Below are positions 8,766 to 17,619 of a stretch of DNA of 50,406 nucleotides, in pieces (positions within the stretch are counted from its first letter, which is position 1; each line of letters opens with the position of its first letter). The notes beneath the pieces are model-generated. The model saw nothing but the letters and a program-made list of their open reading frames with translations, was not told the origin of the DNA and searched no databases. The stretch covers positions 1-50,406 of the forward strand of contig CAIYFY010000251.1 in the NCBI GenBank assembly GCA_903925535.1. Direction: 5' to 3'. The position numbers and the translations under genes are program-made. Source of the stretch: an uncultured Bacteroidota bacterium. GTDB lineage: Bacteria; Bacteroidota; Bacteroidia; Chitinophagales; Saprospiraceae.

Positions 8766-9620
8766 ATGAATTTCACCCGGATAATAAAATACACTCCCTG
8801 GTTACTCATCGCCATGGCGCTTTACCCGGCATCCCTGTACCTTTCAATACGGCAGCCCGATGAAAATCGCGTCAATCTGGCACTCAGAAAAGCTGCCGAT
8901 CGGCTGCTGCGGGAAAGTGGCGACTCGGTCAGCCGTATTCCCGGTGTGGTACGGATTGAGGAAAACACCTGGAGCATACGGCCTGAAACCGGGTTTTCTT
9001 ACGATAAACTCCCCGAAATCATAGAGTCCGCTTTCAGGCAGCACGATATTGGCAACGCCTATTCAGTTATGGTACGGCGCTGTTTCGATGATTTCATTGA
9101 TCTGGGATACCAACAGTCAGATCTGTCAGACAGCCTGCCCGTACCGTGCAGCGGCCGGGAAGCGCCGGAAGGATGCCATTACATTGAGGTGACATTCCAG
9201 AAGAGGTCTGCTGCAGCGGGATGGTGGGCTGCGGGATTACTGCTGGCAGCCGCGCTGGCAGCGTGGACGCCTCCACGCAAAGCCTCATCCGTACGATCTC
9301 CTGTACAGCATGAGGTGGTCTGGACAGAACTGGGTAACTCCAGACTGGACATTTCCGGACAAATGCTGCTGTGCGGAGGAGAGTACCTCGCGCTGACATT
9401 CAGGGAGACCAAATTGCTGAAACTGTTTGCCGAGAATCCAAATCAGTTGCTGGAACGGGAGTTCATCATCAGTAAAGTCTGGGCTGATGAGGGGGTGCTG
9501 GTGGGCAGAAGCCTGGATGTTTTCGTGTCGAGGCTGCGGAAAAAACTGACCGGCGACCCATCGCTGGCTATCGTCAGCGTTCACGGAGTGGGGTATAAAC
9601 TCGCCATCAACAGGCCCTGA
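8766..9620 (+). CDS. Membrane-anchored OmpR-type winged-helix regulator
   Basis: 284 residues from 8766 (an ATG at 8736 would overlap the lipoprotein gene by 14 nt; 8766 leaves 16 nt). Order: transmembrane helix about 10-28, a roughly 120-residue extracytoplasmic domain with three cysteines (about 106, 128, 137), a second helix about 150-168, then a C-terminal Trans_reg_C winged helix (about 190-282; LTFRETKLLKLF, SKVWADEG, RSLDVFVSRLRKKL, VSVHGVGYKL). There is no receiver domain or kinase. It is a one-component membrane transcription factor with the topology reversed relative to ToxR/CadC, whose DNA-binding domain is N-terminal. The sensed signal is unknown; the preceding propeller lipoprotein is the obvious candidate partner. 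Confidence 0.85.
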   Translation: MNFTRIIKYTPWLLIAMALYPASLYLSIRQPDENRVNLALRKAADRLLRESGDSVSRIPGVVRIEENTWSIRPETGFSYDKLPEIIESAFRQHDIGNAYSVMVRRCFDDFIDLGYQQSDLSDSLPVPCSGREAPEGCHYIEVTFQKRSAAAGWWAAGLLLAAALAAWTPPRKASSVRSPVQHEVVWTELGNSRLDISGQMLLCGGEYLALTFRETKLLKLFAENPNQLLEREFIISKVWADEGVLVGRSLDVFVSRLRKKLTGDPSLAIVSVHGVGYKLAINRP

Positions 9621-9623
9621 GGA

Positions 9624-10091
9624 TTACTCGCCCGCGCGTATCAGCTTTTTCAGCATAACTACCTGGCCCAGGTGGTAGTAACAATGTTCGATCATTCCCT
9701 CCAGGTTTCGGTAGAAATTACCGTATTTCTCATCGGCAAAGACACTCCACAACTGACTGTCAGACATTTCCTCCACTCTTCGAGCAAACTTCTCCGCGTC
9801 ATTCCATAATGCGTCGCGCATGGCATCCCATTCTGCCTCCGACTGCAGGGGAGGCATATCGAAACTGTACTTGTCGCGTATCTCCAGTTGACCGCCCTCC
9901 AGGACGTTCAGCACACCCGCCACATAATAATGGATGTGGAAAGTGAGGAGAGCAATGGTATTCAGATTGCCATGCTTTGTCAGCGCTTCTTCCGGCGTTA
10001 CATCCGAGAGCTGGGCTTTAAAATTGGTTGAAATCCAGGTTCCGTTCAGAATGACTTCTCTGAAACGGGATGCAATTTGTGCCGTATGCAT
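9624..10091 (-). CDS. DinB-like four-helix protein
   Basis: 155 residues of the DinB/YfiT-like superfamily of metal-binding four-helix bundles. Visible marks are TIALLTFHIHYYVAGVLNVLEG in the first half and MIEHCYYHLGQVVMLKKL near the C-terminus, giving the spaced histidines that usually bind a divalent metal. The family includes thiol-dependent transferases, but the substrate is unknown here. It begins 6 nt after the stop of the TonB receptor gene, so it is probably the last gene of that transcript. Confidence 0.82.
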   Translation of the reverse strand: MHTAQIASRFREVILNGTWISTNFKAQLSDVTPEEALTKHGNLNTIALLTFHIHYYVAGVLNVLEGGQLEIRDKYSFDMPPLQSEAEWDAMRDALWNDAEKFARRVEEMSDSQLWSVFADEKYGNFYRNLEGMIEHCYYHLGQVVMLKKLIRAGE

Positions 10092-10097
10092 GATTAG

Positions 10098-12266
10098 CTA
10101 TTTTTCTTGCCATATCCGGAAGGAGGCCGTGATCCTGAAAGTACGCGGGTTGCCCGGCCACAGGTTGCTGGGCCCGTAGGCACCGTGCCAGTATCTGGTA
10201 TTTGTCAGGTTGTACAAATTCAGCGCCAGTCTCAGACGGGTACTCTCCCAGGCGACAACGGCATCCATCGTGGTGAAGGCCGGAATTTCGAAACCGGGCG
10301 TGTAAGTACTGCGCTTGCCCAGGTGAGCAGCTCCCAGTCCGGCGCGAAACCTTCTGAGCGGCCCGGAACCCGGCGTGTAATGCATCCAGGCGTTCATGCT
10401 GGTATTGGGTGCGCCGGGGAACCAGCCGGCCGGATTGCCATCGTAACCATAATCGCCGGGCGTACGCGCCTCATTGTAGGCATAATTCAGCACAGCATCC
10501 AGTCCGGGAGCTACCCGGCCCTGCACAGTCAATTCAACACCCCGGCTGTAAACCTCGTCAATCTGAATAATCCGGAAACCGTTGGGATCGGCGGGATCGG
10601 GTGCCACGACATCATATTTCCTGATATGGTAAAGAGCAAGAGTTGTTGACAGGCCCGCTGCCCACTCTTTTTTCACACCGATTTCGTGCTGCCGGCTTCT
10701 TTCGGGTGGAAACGGTCCGCCAGAGAAGGAGTAGGAGCTCCACTGCGGCTGAAATCCACCTGAATAACTGTAATACAATGAAATATTCTCTTTTGGAGCG
10801 TACAAAAAGCCCGCCCTCGGAATCCACTGGAAAGCTGAAAGGCTGTCGCTGTAAGTACCTGCACCGGAAATCAGATCATAATAACCTGTATTGTAGCGGT
10901 GCGCCTCTCCCCTGCCCCCGAGCAGCAAGTGCAGCTGTTTTCCTGTGCGTACGTGCGCCTGTGCGTACATACCTGCGAGCCTGGTTTTTTCATTCCAGCC
11001 ATTACTGAACGAGGCATCGGCCAGTTTTTCAAAAAACGCCTCGCGGGTATAGGCGCCCCAGCCAAATGACGGACTCAGCACGGCGGTCTGCCGGGAGCCG
11101 GCACCGGCAAATTCGGCATTCCTGCCTGCAAACGCAGCATCAAGACCAGCAACCGCCTCTATGCTGATACGACGCCGGTTAAGGGGTTTGAAATTGAGAA
11201 ATGCGGAAAACTGGTCGTTATTAATCTTTTCGTACCAGTACCGGTTTTCGAGAGGAATGGAGTCTGCCACAGCGCCGACACCCCACGCACCCGGCGACAG
11301 ATCGAGTTGCGTGGTTTCTGTGGAAAGGCACCTGTACAATGCCGTGAACGCGAGCTGACTGTTTATCCGGTGATGAAATGTAACCTGGTGCGACATGGTG
11401 CTTCGGTCAGCATGACCATTCGGATCAATGAGCGATGTATTCCCGGGAAATCTGTCGAGCGTCCATGTGCCTGTTGCGGGATTGAAGAGTGCGGGAACAC
11501 CCCGCTGATACCCCATGGTTCTGTCGTCGTTGCTGAAATTAATTTCGTATCGCACAAAGGAACTGTCGCGGAACCGGTACTCCAGCTGAGGTGCCAGAAA
11601 CAGATTACTGATTTGCTGATTCCTGTCGTACTGTCCGGTATTCTCATAACCGGCAATAAAGCGGGCCAACAGGCGCCGACGGCCATCGAGCGGTCCAGTG
11701 GCATCCAGTACTGTGCGATGCTGATTGAAACTGCCAAAAGTATATTGTACCGACAAGGCACGGTCGGCAAGCGGCGTTTTGGTTACGTGATTGATTACGC
11801 CGCCCGGATTACCGGCGGAGAAGAGCACGGAGGCTGGTCCCTTCATGACTTCGATGCGCTCCATATTGTAAGTGAGTGCAGCCTGATCCACCTGAAAGAA
11901 ATCGCCGCGTATGCCGTTGAAAGCGAAATTGCCCGGACTCATCTTGAAGCCGCGCATCACATATTCTCCGTACTGGGCGGAAGCCAGCAAGCTGGCCCCT
12001 GCCGTGAGATTCAATACCTCACCAACCGATTGTACCTGACGATCGCGCAGCAGCGCGGGCGTCACCACCTGTACCGACTGCGGATTCTCCTGATTTCGGA
12101 GAGACAGCCTGCTGAAAACGGGTGACAATGGCGCCTGATAGGTGCCGGCAGCAGTGATGACTACCTCCCTCAACCGGGAAGAGTCACGGGGCGTTGAAAG
12201 GTCGCTTTGGGCACTCAGGATGCCATTTGCACACAGCAGGAGGGATAAAAAAGAAGTTCTTGTCAT
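10098..12266 (-). CDS. TonB-dependent siderophore receptor
   Basis: 722 residues: signal peptide (MTRTSFLSLLLCANGILSAQ), then a plug domain (VQVVTPALLRDRQVQSVGEV; YVMRGFKMS; MERIEVMKGPASVLFS; NPGGVINHVTK) and a long beta-barrel ending in FRITASFRIWQEK. It resembles FhuA/FpvA-type ferric-siderophore receptors, importing iron chelates across the outer membrane with energy from TonB-ExbBD. It lacks the N-terminal carboxypeptidase-like domain of SusC receptors and has no SusD partner, which also favours siderophore over glycan uptake. TACCTTCG (minus strand, 12296-12289) may be its own -7 box. I see no clear Fur box. Confidence 0.92.
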   Translation of the reverse strand: MTRTSFLSLLLCANGILSAQSDLSTPRDSSRLREVVITAAGTYQAPLSPVFSRLSLRNQENPQSVQVVTPALLRDRQVQSVGEVLNLTAGASLLASAQYGEYVMRGFKMSPGNFAFNGIRGDFFQVDQAALTYNMERIEVMKGPASVLFSAGNPGGVINHVTKTPLADRALSVQYTFGSFNQHRTVLDATGPLDGRRRLLARFIAGYENTGQYDRNQQISNLFLAPQLEYRFRDSSFVRYEINFSNDDRTMGYQRGVPALFNPATGTWTLDRFPGNTSLIDPNGHADRSTMSHQVTFHHRINSQLAFTALYRCLSTETTQLDLSPGAWGVGAVADSIPLENRYWYEKINNDQFSAFLNFKPLNRRRISIEAVAGLDAAFAGRNAEFAGAGSRQTAVLSPSFGWGAYTREAFFEKLADASFSNGWNEKTRLAGMYAQAHVRTGKQLHLLLGGRGEAHRYNTGYYDLISGAGTYSDSLSAFQWIPRAGFLYAPKENISLYYSYSGGFQPQWSSYSFSGGPFPPERSRQHEIGVKKEWAAGLSTTLALYHIRKYDVVAPDPADPNGFRIIQIDEVYSRGVELTVQGRVAPGLDAVLNYAYNEARTPGDYGYDGNPAGWFPGAPNTSMNAWMHYTPGSGPLRRFRAGLGAAHLGKRSTYTPGFEIPAFTTMDAVVAWESTRLRLALNLYNLTNTRYWHGAYGPSNLWPGNPRTFRITASFRIWQEK

Positions 12267-12316
12267 AAGGGTCCGGAATAATCCGCGGCGAAGGTACGAG
12301 AAATAGCTGCGAAGGT

Positions 12317-13156
12317 TTATTTCCGTCGTTCGATCCAGCGCAGACTGACCAGAAACAACACCAGAATCAGAGCAATGGCCGTGTTTTCACGCCAGTGTTC
12401 TACAGGCTTGACCCATAATTCATTCAATATTTCCCAGCGTCCGAGCACCTCAATGAAATTCCAGAAAATGATAACTGTCGGAATGGCATACCTGAGTGCG
12501 TAAGAAAATTCACTGATACGCAGCAGCGACCGTATCAGATACAAACTCCACAGCAAAGAGCCAAAAGCCACTATCCATGTGGCAGGATGATACTCCCCGG
12601 CGATATCCTCATCGTAAACCAGCAGCAACACCACATAAAAGAACCAGACCAGCGAGATGGACTCTATAAAAACTATAGTAGCCATAGGGCGCGGCGAGGG
12701 CTGCGATGAAACCACCCGGCGAATTCCGGTAAACTTCTGCCACCAGACAAATACCTGACAGCGCGTGGGAGCAAACATAAACGGCAGGACCATTCCCCCG
12801 AGTAATCCCAGACTGGACAACATGACCAGGTATTCCGGTTTGGTTGCCACCTCCCCTGTAGCGGTCAGCAGAGGGGCCACCTGAAGTTTATGAGCCACCC
12901 AGACAAATGAAAATTCGATCCAGCCAGTCCAAACGGCCATGGCTCCGCCAAAACCCAGCAAACTGGCCCTCACCGGCTTGTCGTTGCAGTAAACACCCGC
13001 AGCGAGCAGGAAAACACCGGCGATACCCAGTATGCCGGCAGCCAGAAACCGGGCAGCGGGCCAGATGTATTCAACCAATACCATGACGGCGTGACCAATC
13101 GGAATCACAAAAAGCACAATAAATGCAGCGAGCAGACCAATCCAGGGCTTTTTCAT
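12317..13156 (-). CDS. Multi-pass inner-membrane protein next to siderophore receptor
   Basis: 279 residues from 13156 (MKKPWIGLLAAF); an in-frame start 27 nt earlier adds a few residues. About eight hydrophobic helices run through the length, with no soluble domain of note and no motif I recognise. It precedes the TonB receptor by 50 nt on the same strand and is probably in its operon, so a role in iron or siderophore handling is plausible but is only context-based. A -7 box (TACCTTTG, minus strand 13188-13181) fits transcription starting about 20 nt upstream. Confidence 0.7.
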   Translation of the reverse strand: MKKPWIGLLAAFIVLFVIPIGHAVMVLVEYIWPAARFLAAGILGIAGVFLLAAGVYCNDKPVRASLLGFGGAMAVWTGWIEFSFVWVAHKLQVAPLLTATGEVATKPEYLVMLSSLGLLGGMVLPFMFAPTRCQVFVWWQKFTGIRRVVSSQPSPRPMATIVFIESISLVWFFYVVLLLVYDEDIAGEYHPATWIVAFGSLLWSLYLIRSLLRISEFSYALRYAIPTVIIFWNFIEVLGRWEILNELWVKPVEHWRENTAIALILVLFLVSLRWIERRK

Positions 13157-13180
13157 ATTTAGACTAATTATTGACAAGCA

Positions 13181-13188
13181 CAAAGGTA
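13181..13188 (-). promoter_or_regulatory. -7 box for the siderophore operon
   Basis: Minus-strand TACCTTTG matches the Bacteroidota TAnnTTTG -7 element 25 nt before the start at 13156. No TTG is visible at the expected -33 distance, so the promoter may need an activator. Confidence 0.5.
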
Positions 13189-13415
13189 TAGATTGTCGCT
13201 ATTTAATTAGATAGTTTCTAAATAATTTTTTCCGGTAATAGTCTTTCATTTTTTCATGACATTTTAATGACAATGTAAAAAAGTTTGCGTTGCTGGCTAC
13301 ATTTGCCGCACCTGTATAAAACCTCCGTGTAACCCGTTCGGTATTGCCACTGACCAGGAGCCTGCGGAAATTCCCTTGCCACATACCAGATCCCCGAAAG
13401 GCCATCCTGTCGGTT

Positions 13416-13434
13416 AACTGTTCACTGAACAGTT
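13416..13434. promoter_or_regulatory. Perfect 19-bp palindrome, candidate operator
   Basis: AACTGTTCA-C-TGAACAGTT is a perfect inverted repeat with 9-bp arms and one central base, ending 43 nt upstream of the luciferase-like gene. It has no T-run and is not a terminator. Size and place fit a dimeric repressor site (TetR, MarR or GntR class), but no such regulator gene is adjacent. Confidence 0.65.
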
Positions 13435-13477
13435 GGCTGATCCTGTACGTCTGCACACACTAAAACCGGCTATATTC

Positions 13478-14701
13478 ATGAAACTGGATATATTTTTCAG
13501 TTTTTCCAAAATGAACCTCGGACGGGGAATGCCCGGCGATGCGTTTCTTTACGACAACCTGTTTCGTCAGATACGGGCAGCAGACAATCTGGGCTTCAGG
13601 CGCGCATGGGTGGGTGAGGCACATTTTTCGCTTAAAACCGAACAGGGAAAACAGCCTCCCCTGCTGCCGCATTTTAACGGAGAGTTGTGTATCAATACAG
13701 ATATCCTCCAGATTGCCGGCGTGGCGATGCACCAGACTTACCGGATTGAAGTCGGATCAGCCATCAGGAATATTCTGGCAAATGGCGGACCGGTCGCTCA
13801 CGCCGAGGCGGTCCGAACATTTCTCACGATCTATGGCACCAAGCTCCGCGATTCCGGGCGGAAACTGAATATAGGTTTCGGAATGGGCCGTTTCAACTAT
13901 GCCAACGAGGTATATGGCATCAAGCCACGGAGCGACGTTGAAAGCCTTTTGTGGCCTGTGGTCCGCGGGCTCATCCTGCGTGAAGCGACGGAGATATTTC
14001 TGCGCCTGCTCCGCGGAGAAACTGTCGGATCGCGCGATATAGCACCCAAGGTTATCAGGAAAGAACAATGCAAGGATGCTGTAATATGGGATGTGGTACT
14101 AAGAGAGCTCGGTCTCCCGCCACAGTCCGAATCGGTAACCATACCGCCGGTCTGGGAGTTCGACCCGGTGCAGATAATTCCGGCAGACACAGACCTGCAG
14201 AACCTCCGGCTCATACTTGGCTCACACGATCCGGGGCTGCAGGAATACGCCAACAGGTTTCTCCCTGTGCAGGTATTCAACCTGTCGGTCACACCGGGTG
14301 CTACCATAGATGCTACCCATGAACGCATGAAAACTGCCTATCACCCCGATGGTGGTCGCTGGGAGAGAAGTTACATGCCGCGTACCATCATGATTTTTAC
14401 AAGGGCCGATGCCGGCATGACCGAAGCCGAACAGGATATCGCGGCGGGTGCAGAAGCCCGCGAGGCAATGATAGCCTACTGGCGTGCCATGGAGGGCACT
14501 GTTGATCAGGCCAAGGTTGAAAGTGGTATGGAAAACGCTGTTTACGGATCTCCCGCCAAAGTAATACGCATGCTGAAAGAGCGCTTTCATCCCGAAGACT
14601 GCCTCATGACCTGGTTTGATTTCAACACAAACGACGCTGAGCTGGTGATTAACCGTATGCGCACGTTTATGGAAACGGTGGCACCGCATATTCAATCCTG
14701 A
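13478..14701 (+). CDS. Luciferase-like (LLM class) flavin-dependent monooxygenase
   Basis: 407 residues from 13478 (MKLDIFFSFSKMN); earlier in-frame ATG at 13433 would run into the palindrome. The N-terminus and blocks such as LFRQIRAADNLGFRRAWVGEAHFS, LNIGFGMGRFNYANEVYG and VYGSPAKVIRMLKERF fit the bacterial-luciferase TIM-barrel family, which uses reduced FMN supplied by a separate reductase to oxidise a substrate with O2. No flavin reductase gene is next to it. The stop is one base from the next ATG, so this and the KMO-like monooxygenase are surely co-transcribed and probably act on the same compound. Confidence 0.85.
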   Translation: MKLDIFFSFSKMNLGRGMPGDAFLYDNLFRQIRAADNLGFRRAWVGEAHFSLKTEQGKQPPLLPHFNGELCINTDILQIAGVAMHQTYRIEVGSAIRNILANGGPVAHAEAVRTFLTIYGTKLRDSGRKLNIGFGMGRFNYANEVYGIKPRSDVESLLWPVVRGLILREATEIFLRLLRGETVGSRDIAPKVIRKEQCKDAVIWDVVLRELGLPPQSESVTIPPVWEFDPVQIIPADTDLQNLRLILGSHDPGLQEYANRFLPVQVFNLSVTPGATIDATHERMKTAYHPDGGRWERSYMPRTIMIFTRADAGMTEAEQDIAAGAEAREAMIAYWRAMEGTVDQAKVESGMENAVYGSPAKVIRMLKERFHPEDCLMTWFDFNTNDAELVINRMRTFMETVAPHIQS

Positions 14702-14702
14702 T

Positions 14703-15935
14703 ATGGATAATACATCCTCTACACTTGTCATTACGGGTGGCGGCCTTGTTGGTATGGCCGCCGCCCTGATGTTTCACAATCGCTTCGACAGCGTTCGGGT
14801 CTGTGAAAAGCGATCCAATCCGCTTTCAGACAGTAATTACTCCAACCGGTCGCTGCAACTGGTTATTTCGGCCCGTGGCTGGAGAACACTCGATCTGCTC
14901 GGGCTTACAGACAAGGTTAAAGCACGGACACTGCAACTGAAGGGTCGCTACAAACACGAAACAGACGGCTCCGAGCACCCGGAACCTTATTCACGTGACG
15001 GACAGGTTATATGCTGTGTGAGCAGGGAAACGCTCTACAAACTGCTCACGGCGGAGGTGCTGAATCTCGATAATACAACCGTCCACTTCGATACGGAAGT
15101 AACCGGAGTGGACACGGACAACTGCACCTATTTTACCGACAGAGAAGATACGCCGGCTGCTGAATCCTACGACTTTATGATTGGTTCCGATGGGGTTTAT
15201 TCCATTGTATCCAGGCAGTTAAACGGCGAAAGCGGGATTAATCGGGTTCTTGAAACAAACAGTTACAGAGAAATCAGAATCAACCATGCCCCCTGGGCGG
15301 CCGACGGCTTTCATTACTGGTATTCCGACCGTATGATGATTGGTTCATTTCCTGTTTTTGAAGGTGGTTTCAGTCTGTTCATGGTGCTGGAAAGGGCCGA
15401 TATCCCCTTGATTCTGGAGGATCCGGAAAGCGACTATCTGGAAACCCGTTTTCCCGAAATAGTTGGTCTGATTCCGGATGCCAGAGAGCGATTTCTCGAA
15501 GCCGCCGACGGCGTGCTGGGCTCTGTAACCTGTGAACAATGGCATGCCGGTAACCATACAGTTATTCTGGGCGATGCCGCTCACGGTATCCTGCCTTTTA
15601 TGGGCCAGGGACTGAATACCGGACTGGAAGATTTATATGTACTAAACGATTTTTTATCGGAAGACGGACTGAAATCAGGCAGCAGTCTGTCGGAATTTGC
15701 AGCCCTCCGCCGTCCGCAGGCCGATGCCATCCGGGATATATCCATGGAGCAATTCAGGTATCTGACCGGGAAAATGAGCAACGAGGAGCGACTGGTCCGG
15801 AAAGAAGTGGACAGGCATCTGGAACTAAACAATCAGCCCGGCGTATATGCCTCCTGTGCTTTCACAACGGAGCCTTTCTCAGACATCTCCAGGCGGTTCC
15901 GGCAACTGGCAGACAAATACAAAATGCAGGAATAA
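14703..15935 (+). CDS. FAD-dependent monooxygenase, kynurenine 3-monooxygenase-like
   Basis: 410 residues. The dinucleotide-binding site ITGGGLVGMAAAL lies at the N-terminus and the second FAD motif GDAAHGILPFMGQGLNTGLED near residues 290-312, the spacing of group A aromatic hydroxylases. NRSLQLVISARGWRTLDLLGL and the PFMGQGLNTGLED block resemble kynurenine 3-monooxygenase most closely. Unlike membrane-bound KMO it lacks an obvious C-terminal hydrophobic anchor. No other kynurenine-pathway gene (kynureninase, tryptophan dioxygenase) is in the window, so a related aromatic substrate or a specialised-metabolite role is as likely. It is coupled by one base to the luciferase-like gene. Confidence 0.84.
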   Translation: MDNTSSTLVITGGGLVGMAAALMFHNRFDSVRVCEKRSNPLSDSNYSNRSLQLVISARGWRTLDLLGLTDKVKARTLQLKGRYKHETDGSEHPEPYSRDGQVICCVSRETLYKLLTAEVLNLDNTTVHFDTEVTGVDTDNCTYFTDREDTPAAESYDFMIGSDGVYSIVSRQLNGESGINRVLETNSYREIRINHAPWAADGFHYWYSDRMMIGSFPVFEGGFSLFMVLERADIPLILEDPESDYLETRFPEIVGLIPDARERFLEAADGVLGSVTCEQWHAGNHTVILGDAAHGILPFMGQGLNTGLEDLYVLNDFLSEDGLKSGSSLSEFAALRRPQADAIRDISMEQFRYLTGKMSNEERLVRKEVDRHLELNNQPGVYASCAFTTEPFSDISRRFRQLADKYKMQE

Positions 15936-15964
15936 AGAGCAGATCTGCCCTGTATTTCACCGAC

Positions 15965-15995
15965 TTGCAAAAGTTCGTTCCAGCCCTTACCTTTG
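15965..15995 (+). promoter_or_regulatory. Promoter of the OLD-type gene
   Basis: TTG at 15965-15967 and TACCTTTG at 15988-15995 are separated by 20 nt, an excellent match to the Bacteroidota consensus. Transcription would start near 16002, about 44 nt before the ATG at 16046. It also argues against the earlier in-frame start at 16004. Confidence 0.75.
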
Positions 15996-16045
15996 TCTTT
16001 TGAGTGCGTCCGCGCGGGCAGCAGTTGATTTTTCAACAAGACACC

Positions 16046-17602
16046 ATGTTTCAGAAAAATTTACAGCAAATCTGGGATCAACTACGGGCTAAAAAAAGCA
16101 GCCTGACAGATTTTCTGGAAAATGTTACGGTCAAGCATTTCAGGGGTATTGCCGACTTGTCGGTCAATATTGACTTTCCCGTATCGGTCATTGCCGGTGC
16201 CAATGCTACCGGTAAAACTACGGTACTCTTTGCTGCAGCGTGCGCCTATAAAATACCCGGAGTAGCCGAGCGGGACAACTATTCTCCTGCAAAACTCTTT
16301 CCGAATCTTAAACTGAATAAAAACCCGGAATTTTCAGATTCACAGGGGAATACAGAGTTTGAATATTATTACATAAATCAACGCCGCCGTACGAGTATGC
16401 GCTGGGCCAAAGGTTCATCGTGGTCGAAAAGCTACATGGGTCAGCATGGCGCATCCCAGCCGGAGCGAAAAGTATATCTGCGAATACTGGCCAATCTGAC
16501 CAGTCCGACAGAAATACGCTCGGTGCTGCAAATCGGACAAAAACAATACGATGTCAACCAGATTACGTCAGATCTGATTGCGTTTGCACAAAGGGTTCTT
16601 CCTCACCGATACGATGAACTGGTCGAAATTCGCGCCAAAAACACCAGCCTCCTCTTTGCCAAACGAAAAGATACCCGCAACAGTCGTTACTCCGAATTCC
16701 ATATGTCGGCAGGTGAACGGGCACTGCTGCGGATTTCCAGGGAAATATCCCAACTAAACAATGCCCTCGTTCTTATTGACGAGGTGGAAGCCGGGTTACA
16801 CCCCTTTACACAGCAGCAGTTTATGCTTGAATTGCAGCGACTGGCGCTTAGAAATGACCTTCAGATTATTGTAACCACCCACAGTCCTGTCATGCTGGAA
16901 TGTGTTCCTGTGGAAGGACGTATCTTCCTTGAGCGAACGGATGACAATGTGGTGGTAAAACCTGCCTACAGAGATATCATCCAGAAGGCATTTTATGGCC
17001 AGTCGCTGGAAAAGTTGTCGCTCCTTTGCGAGGATGTTATTGCAGAATATTTCCTCCTCGGCGTGCTGGATGTACTCAACCCGAAACTCGGACTGATACA
17101 CAACGACATCGTGGTCGGAAGAGATACGGGGAAAGAACAGTTTGCTCAGCACATCGAAGCAATCGGAAAGTTTCAGCAACTGGACAGTTTTCTTTTCATC
17201 CTGGATGGCGATGCCAAATCACTTGAAACTGCATTGATGAGTACGGCCAATCGTTTTGGTGGCAATATTCAACCCCTGTTTCTCCCGGGCGACGTACCGG
17301 AAACATGGGCATGGCGGGCGCTGCGCGAGAACTTTCAGGAGTATGCTCCCCACCTGGGAATGCAGGCGGCCGAACTCCTGAGGCACCTGGATAATGCTGA
17401 TACCATTTTCAACAATGCTGCCGACAAGCCCTCCTCCATCATTAAAAACAAATATGCCAGCTTCTGTGATACCATAAGAACTTCTCATCTGGAGCTGATG
17501 CGTAAAATCGCCAAAACCGAAACTGAACGTCAATCCGGTGAAATAAAAATTTTCACCGACGAACTCGAAAATCAGATCCGCAGATGGCAAGCGCGGAAAT
17601 AA
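16046..17602 (+). CDS. OLD-family AAA ATPase with TOPRIM-like nuclease domain
   Basis: 518 residues from 16046. ABC/SMC-type ATPase: Walker A GANATGKT (51-58), an [11 protein letters not shown] signature-like segment, Walker [15 protein letters not shown] (Asp245, Glu246), and a TTHSPVML switch. The C-terminal part carries TOPRIM-like acidic residues: Glu329 in [11 protein letters not shown] and the Asp387-Gly-Asp389 pair in FILDGDAKS, as in Overcoming-lysogenization-defect nucleases. Class 2 OLD proteins pair with a UvrD-like helicase (Gabija); no helicase is near, so this looks like a stand-alone class 1 OLD. A phage-defence role is plausible from the family but unproven. It has its own strong promoter. 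The oxidoreductase genes follow after 17 nt, so read-through is possible. Confidence 0.82.
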   Translation: MFQKNLQQIWDQLRAKKSSLTDFLENVTVKHFRGIADLSVNIDFPVSVIAGANATGKTTVLFAAACAYKIPGVAERDNYSPAKLFPNLKLNKNPEFSDSQGNTEFEYYYINQRRRTSMRWAKGSSWSKSYMGQHGASQPERKVYLRILANLTSPTEIRSVLQIGQKQYDVNQITSDLIAFAQRVLPHRYDELVEIRAKNTSLLFAKRKDTRNSRYSEFHMSAGERALLRISREISQLNNALVLIDEVEAGLHPFTQQQFMLELQRLALRNDLQIIVTTHSPVMLECVPVEGRIFLERTDDNVVVKPAYRDIIQKAFYGQSLEKLSLLCEDVIAEYFLLGVLDVLNPKLGLIHNDIVVGRDTGKEQFAQHIEAIGKFQQLDSFLFILDGDAKSLETALMSTANRFGGNIQPLFLPGDVPETWAWRALRENFQEYAPHLGMQAAELLRHLDNADTIFNNAADKPSSIIKNKYASFCDTIRTSHLELMRKIAKTETERQSGEIKIFTDELENQIRRWQARK

Positions 17603-17619
17603 TCATTCAAACTGACAAC

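Larger units (their letters stand above)
13157..13477. other. 321-bp divergent intergenic region
   Basis: It separates the siderophore operon (minus) from the monooxygenase pair (plus). The first 120 nt are AT-rich and hold the minus-strand -7 box; the rest is normal GC and contains the perfect palindrome at 13416-13434. A minus-strand 85-codon reading frame at 13199-13456 has no recognisable features and is not called. Confidence 0.6.

Noticed and set aside
11307..12125. 272-codon plus-strand frame
   Set aside because: It is antisense to the TonB receptor plug and barrel, which is well supported.
13199..13456. 85-codon minus-strand frame in the divergent region
   Set aside because: No recognisable domain, no start signal, overlaps the operator-like palindrome and promoter region.
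12267..13477. Fur box before the siderophore receptor
   Set aside because: No 19-bp Fur-like inverted repeat could be found; the AT-rich stretch around 13200-13230 does not match.
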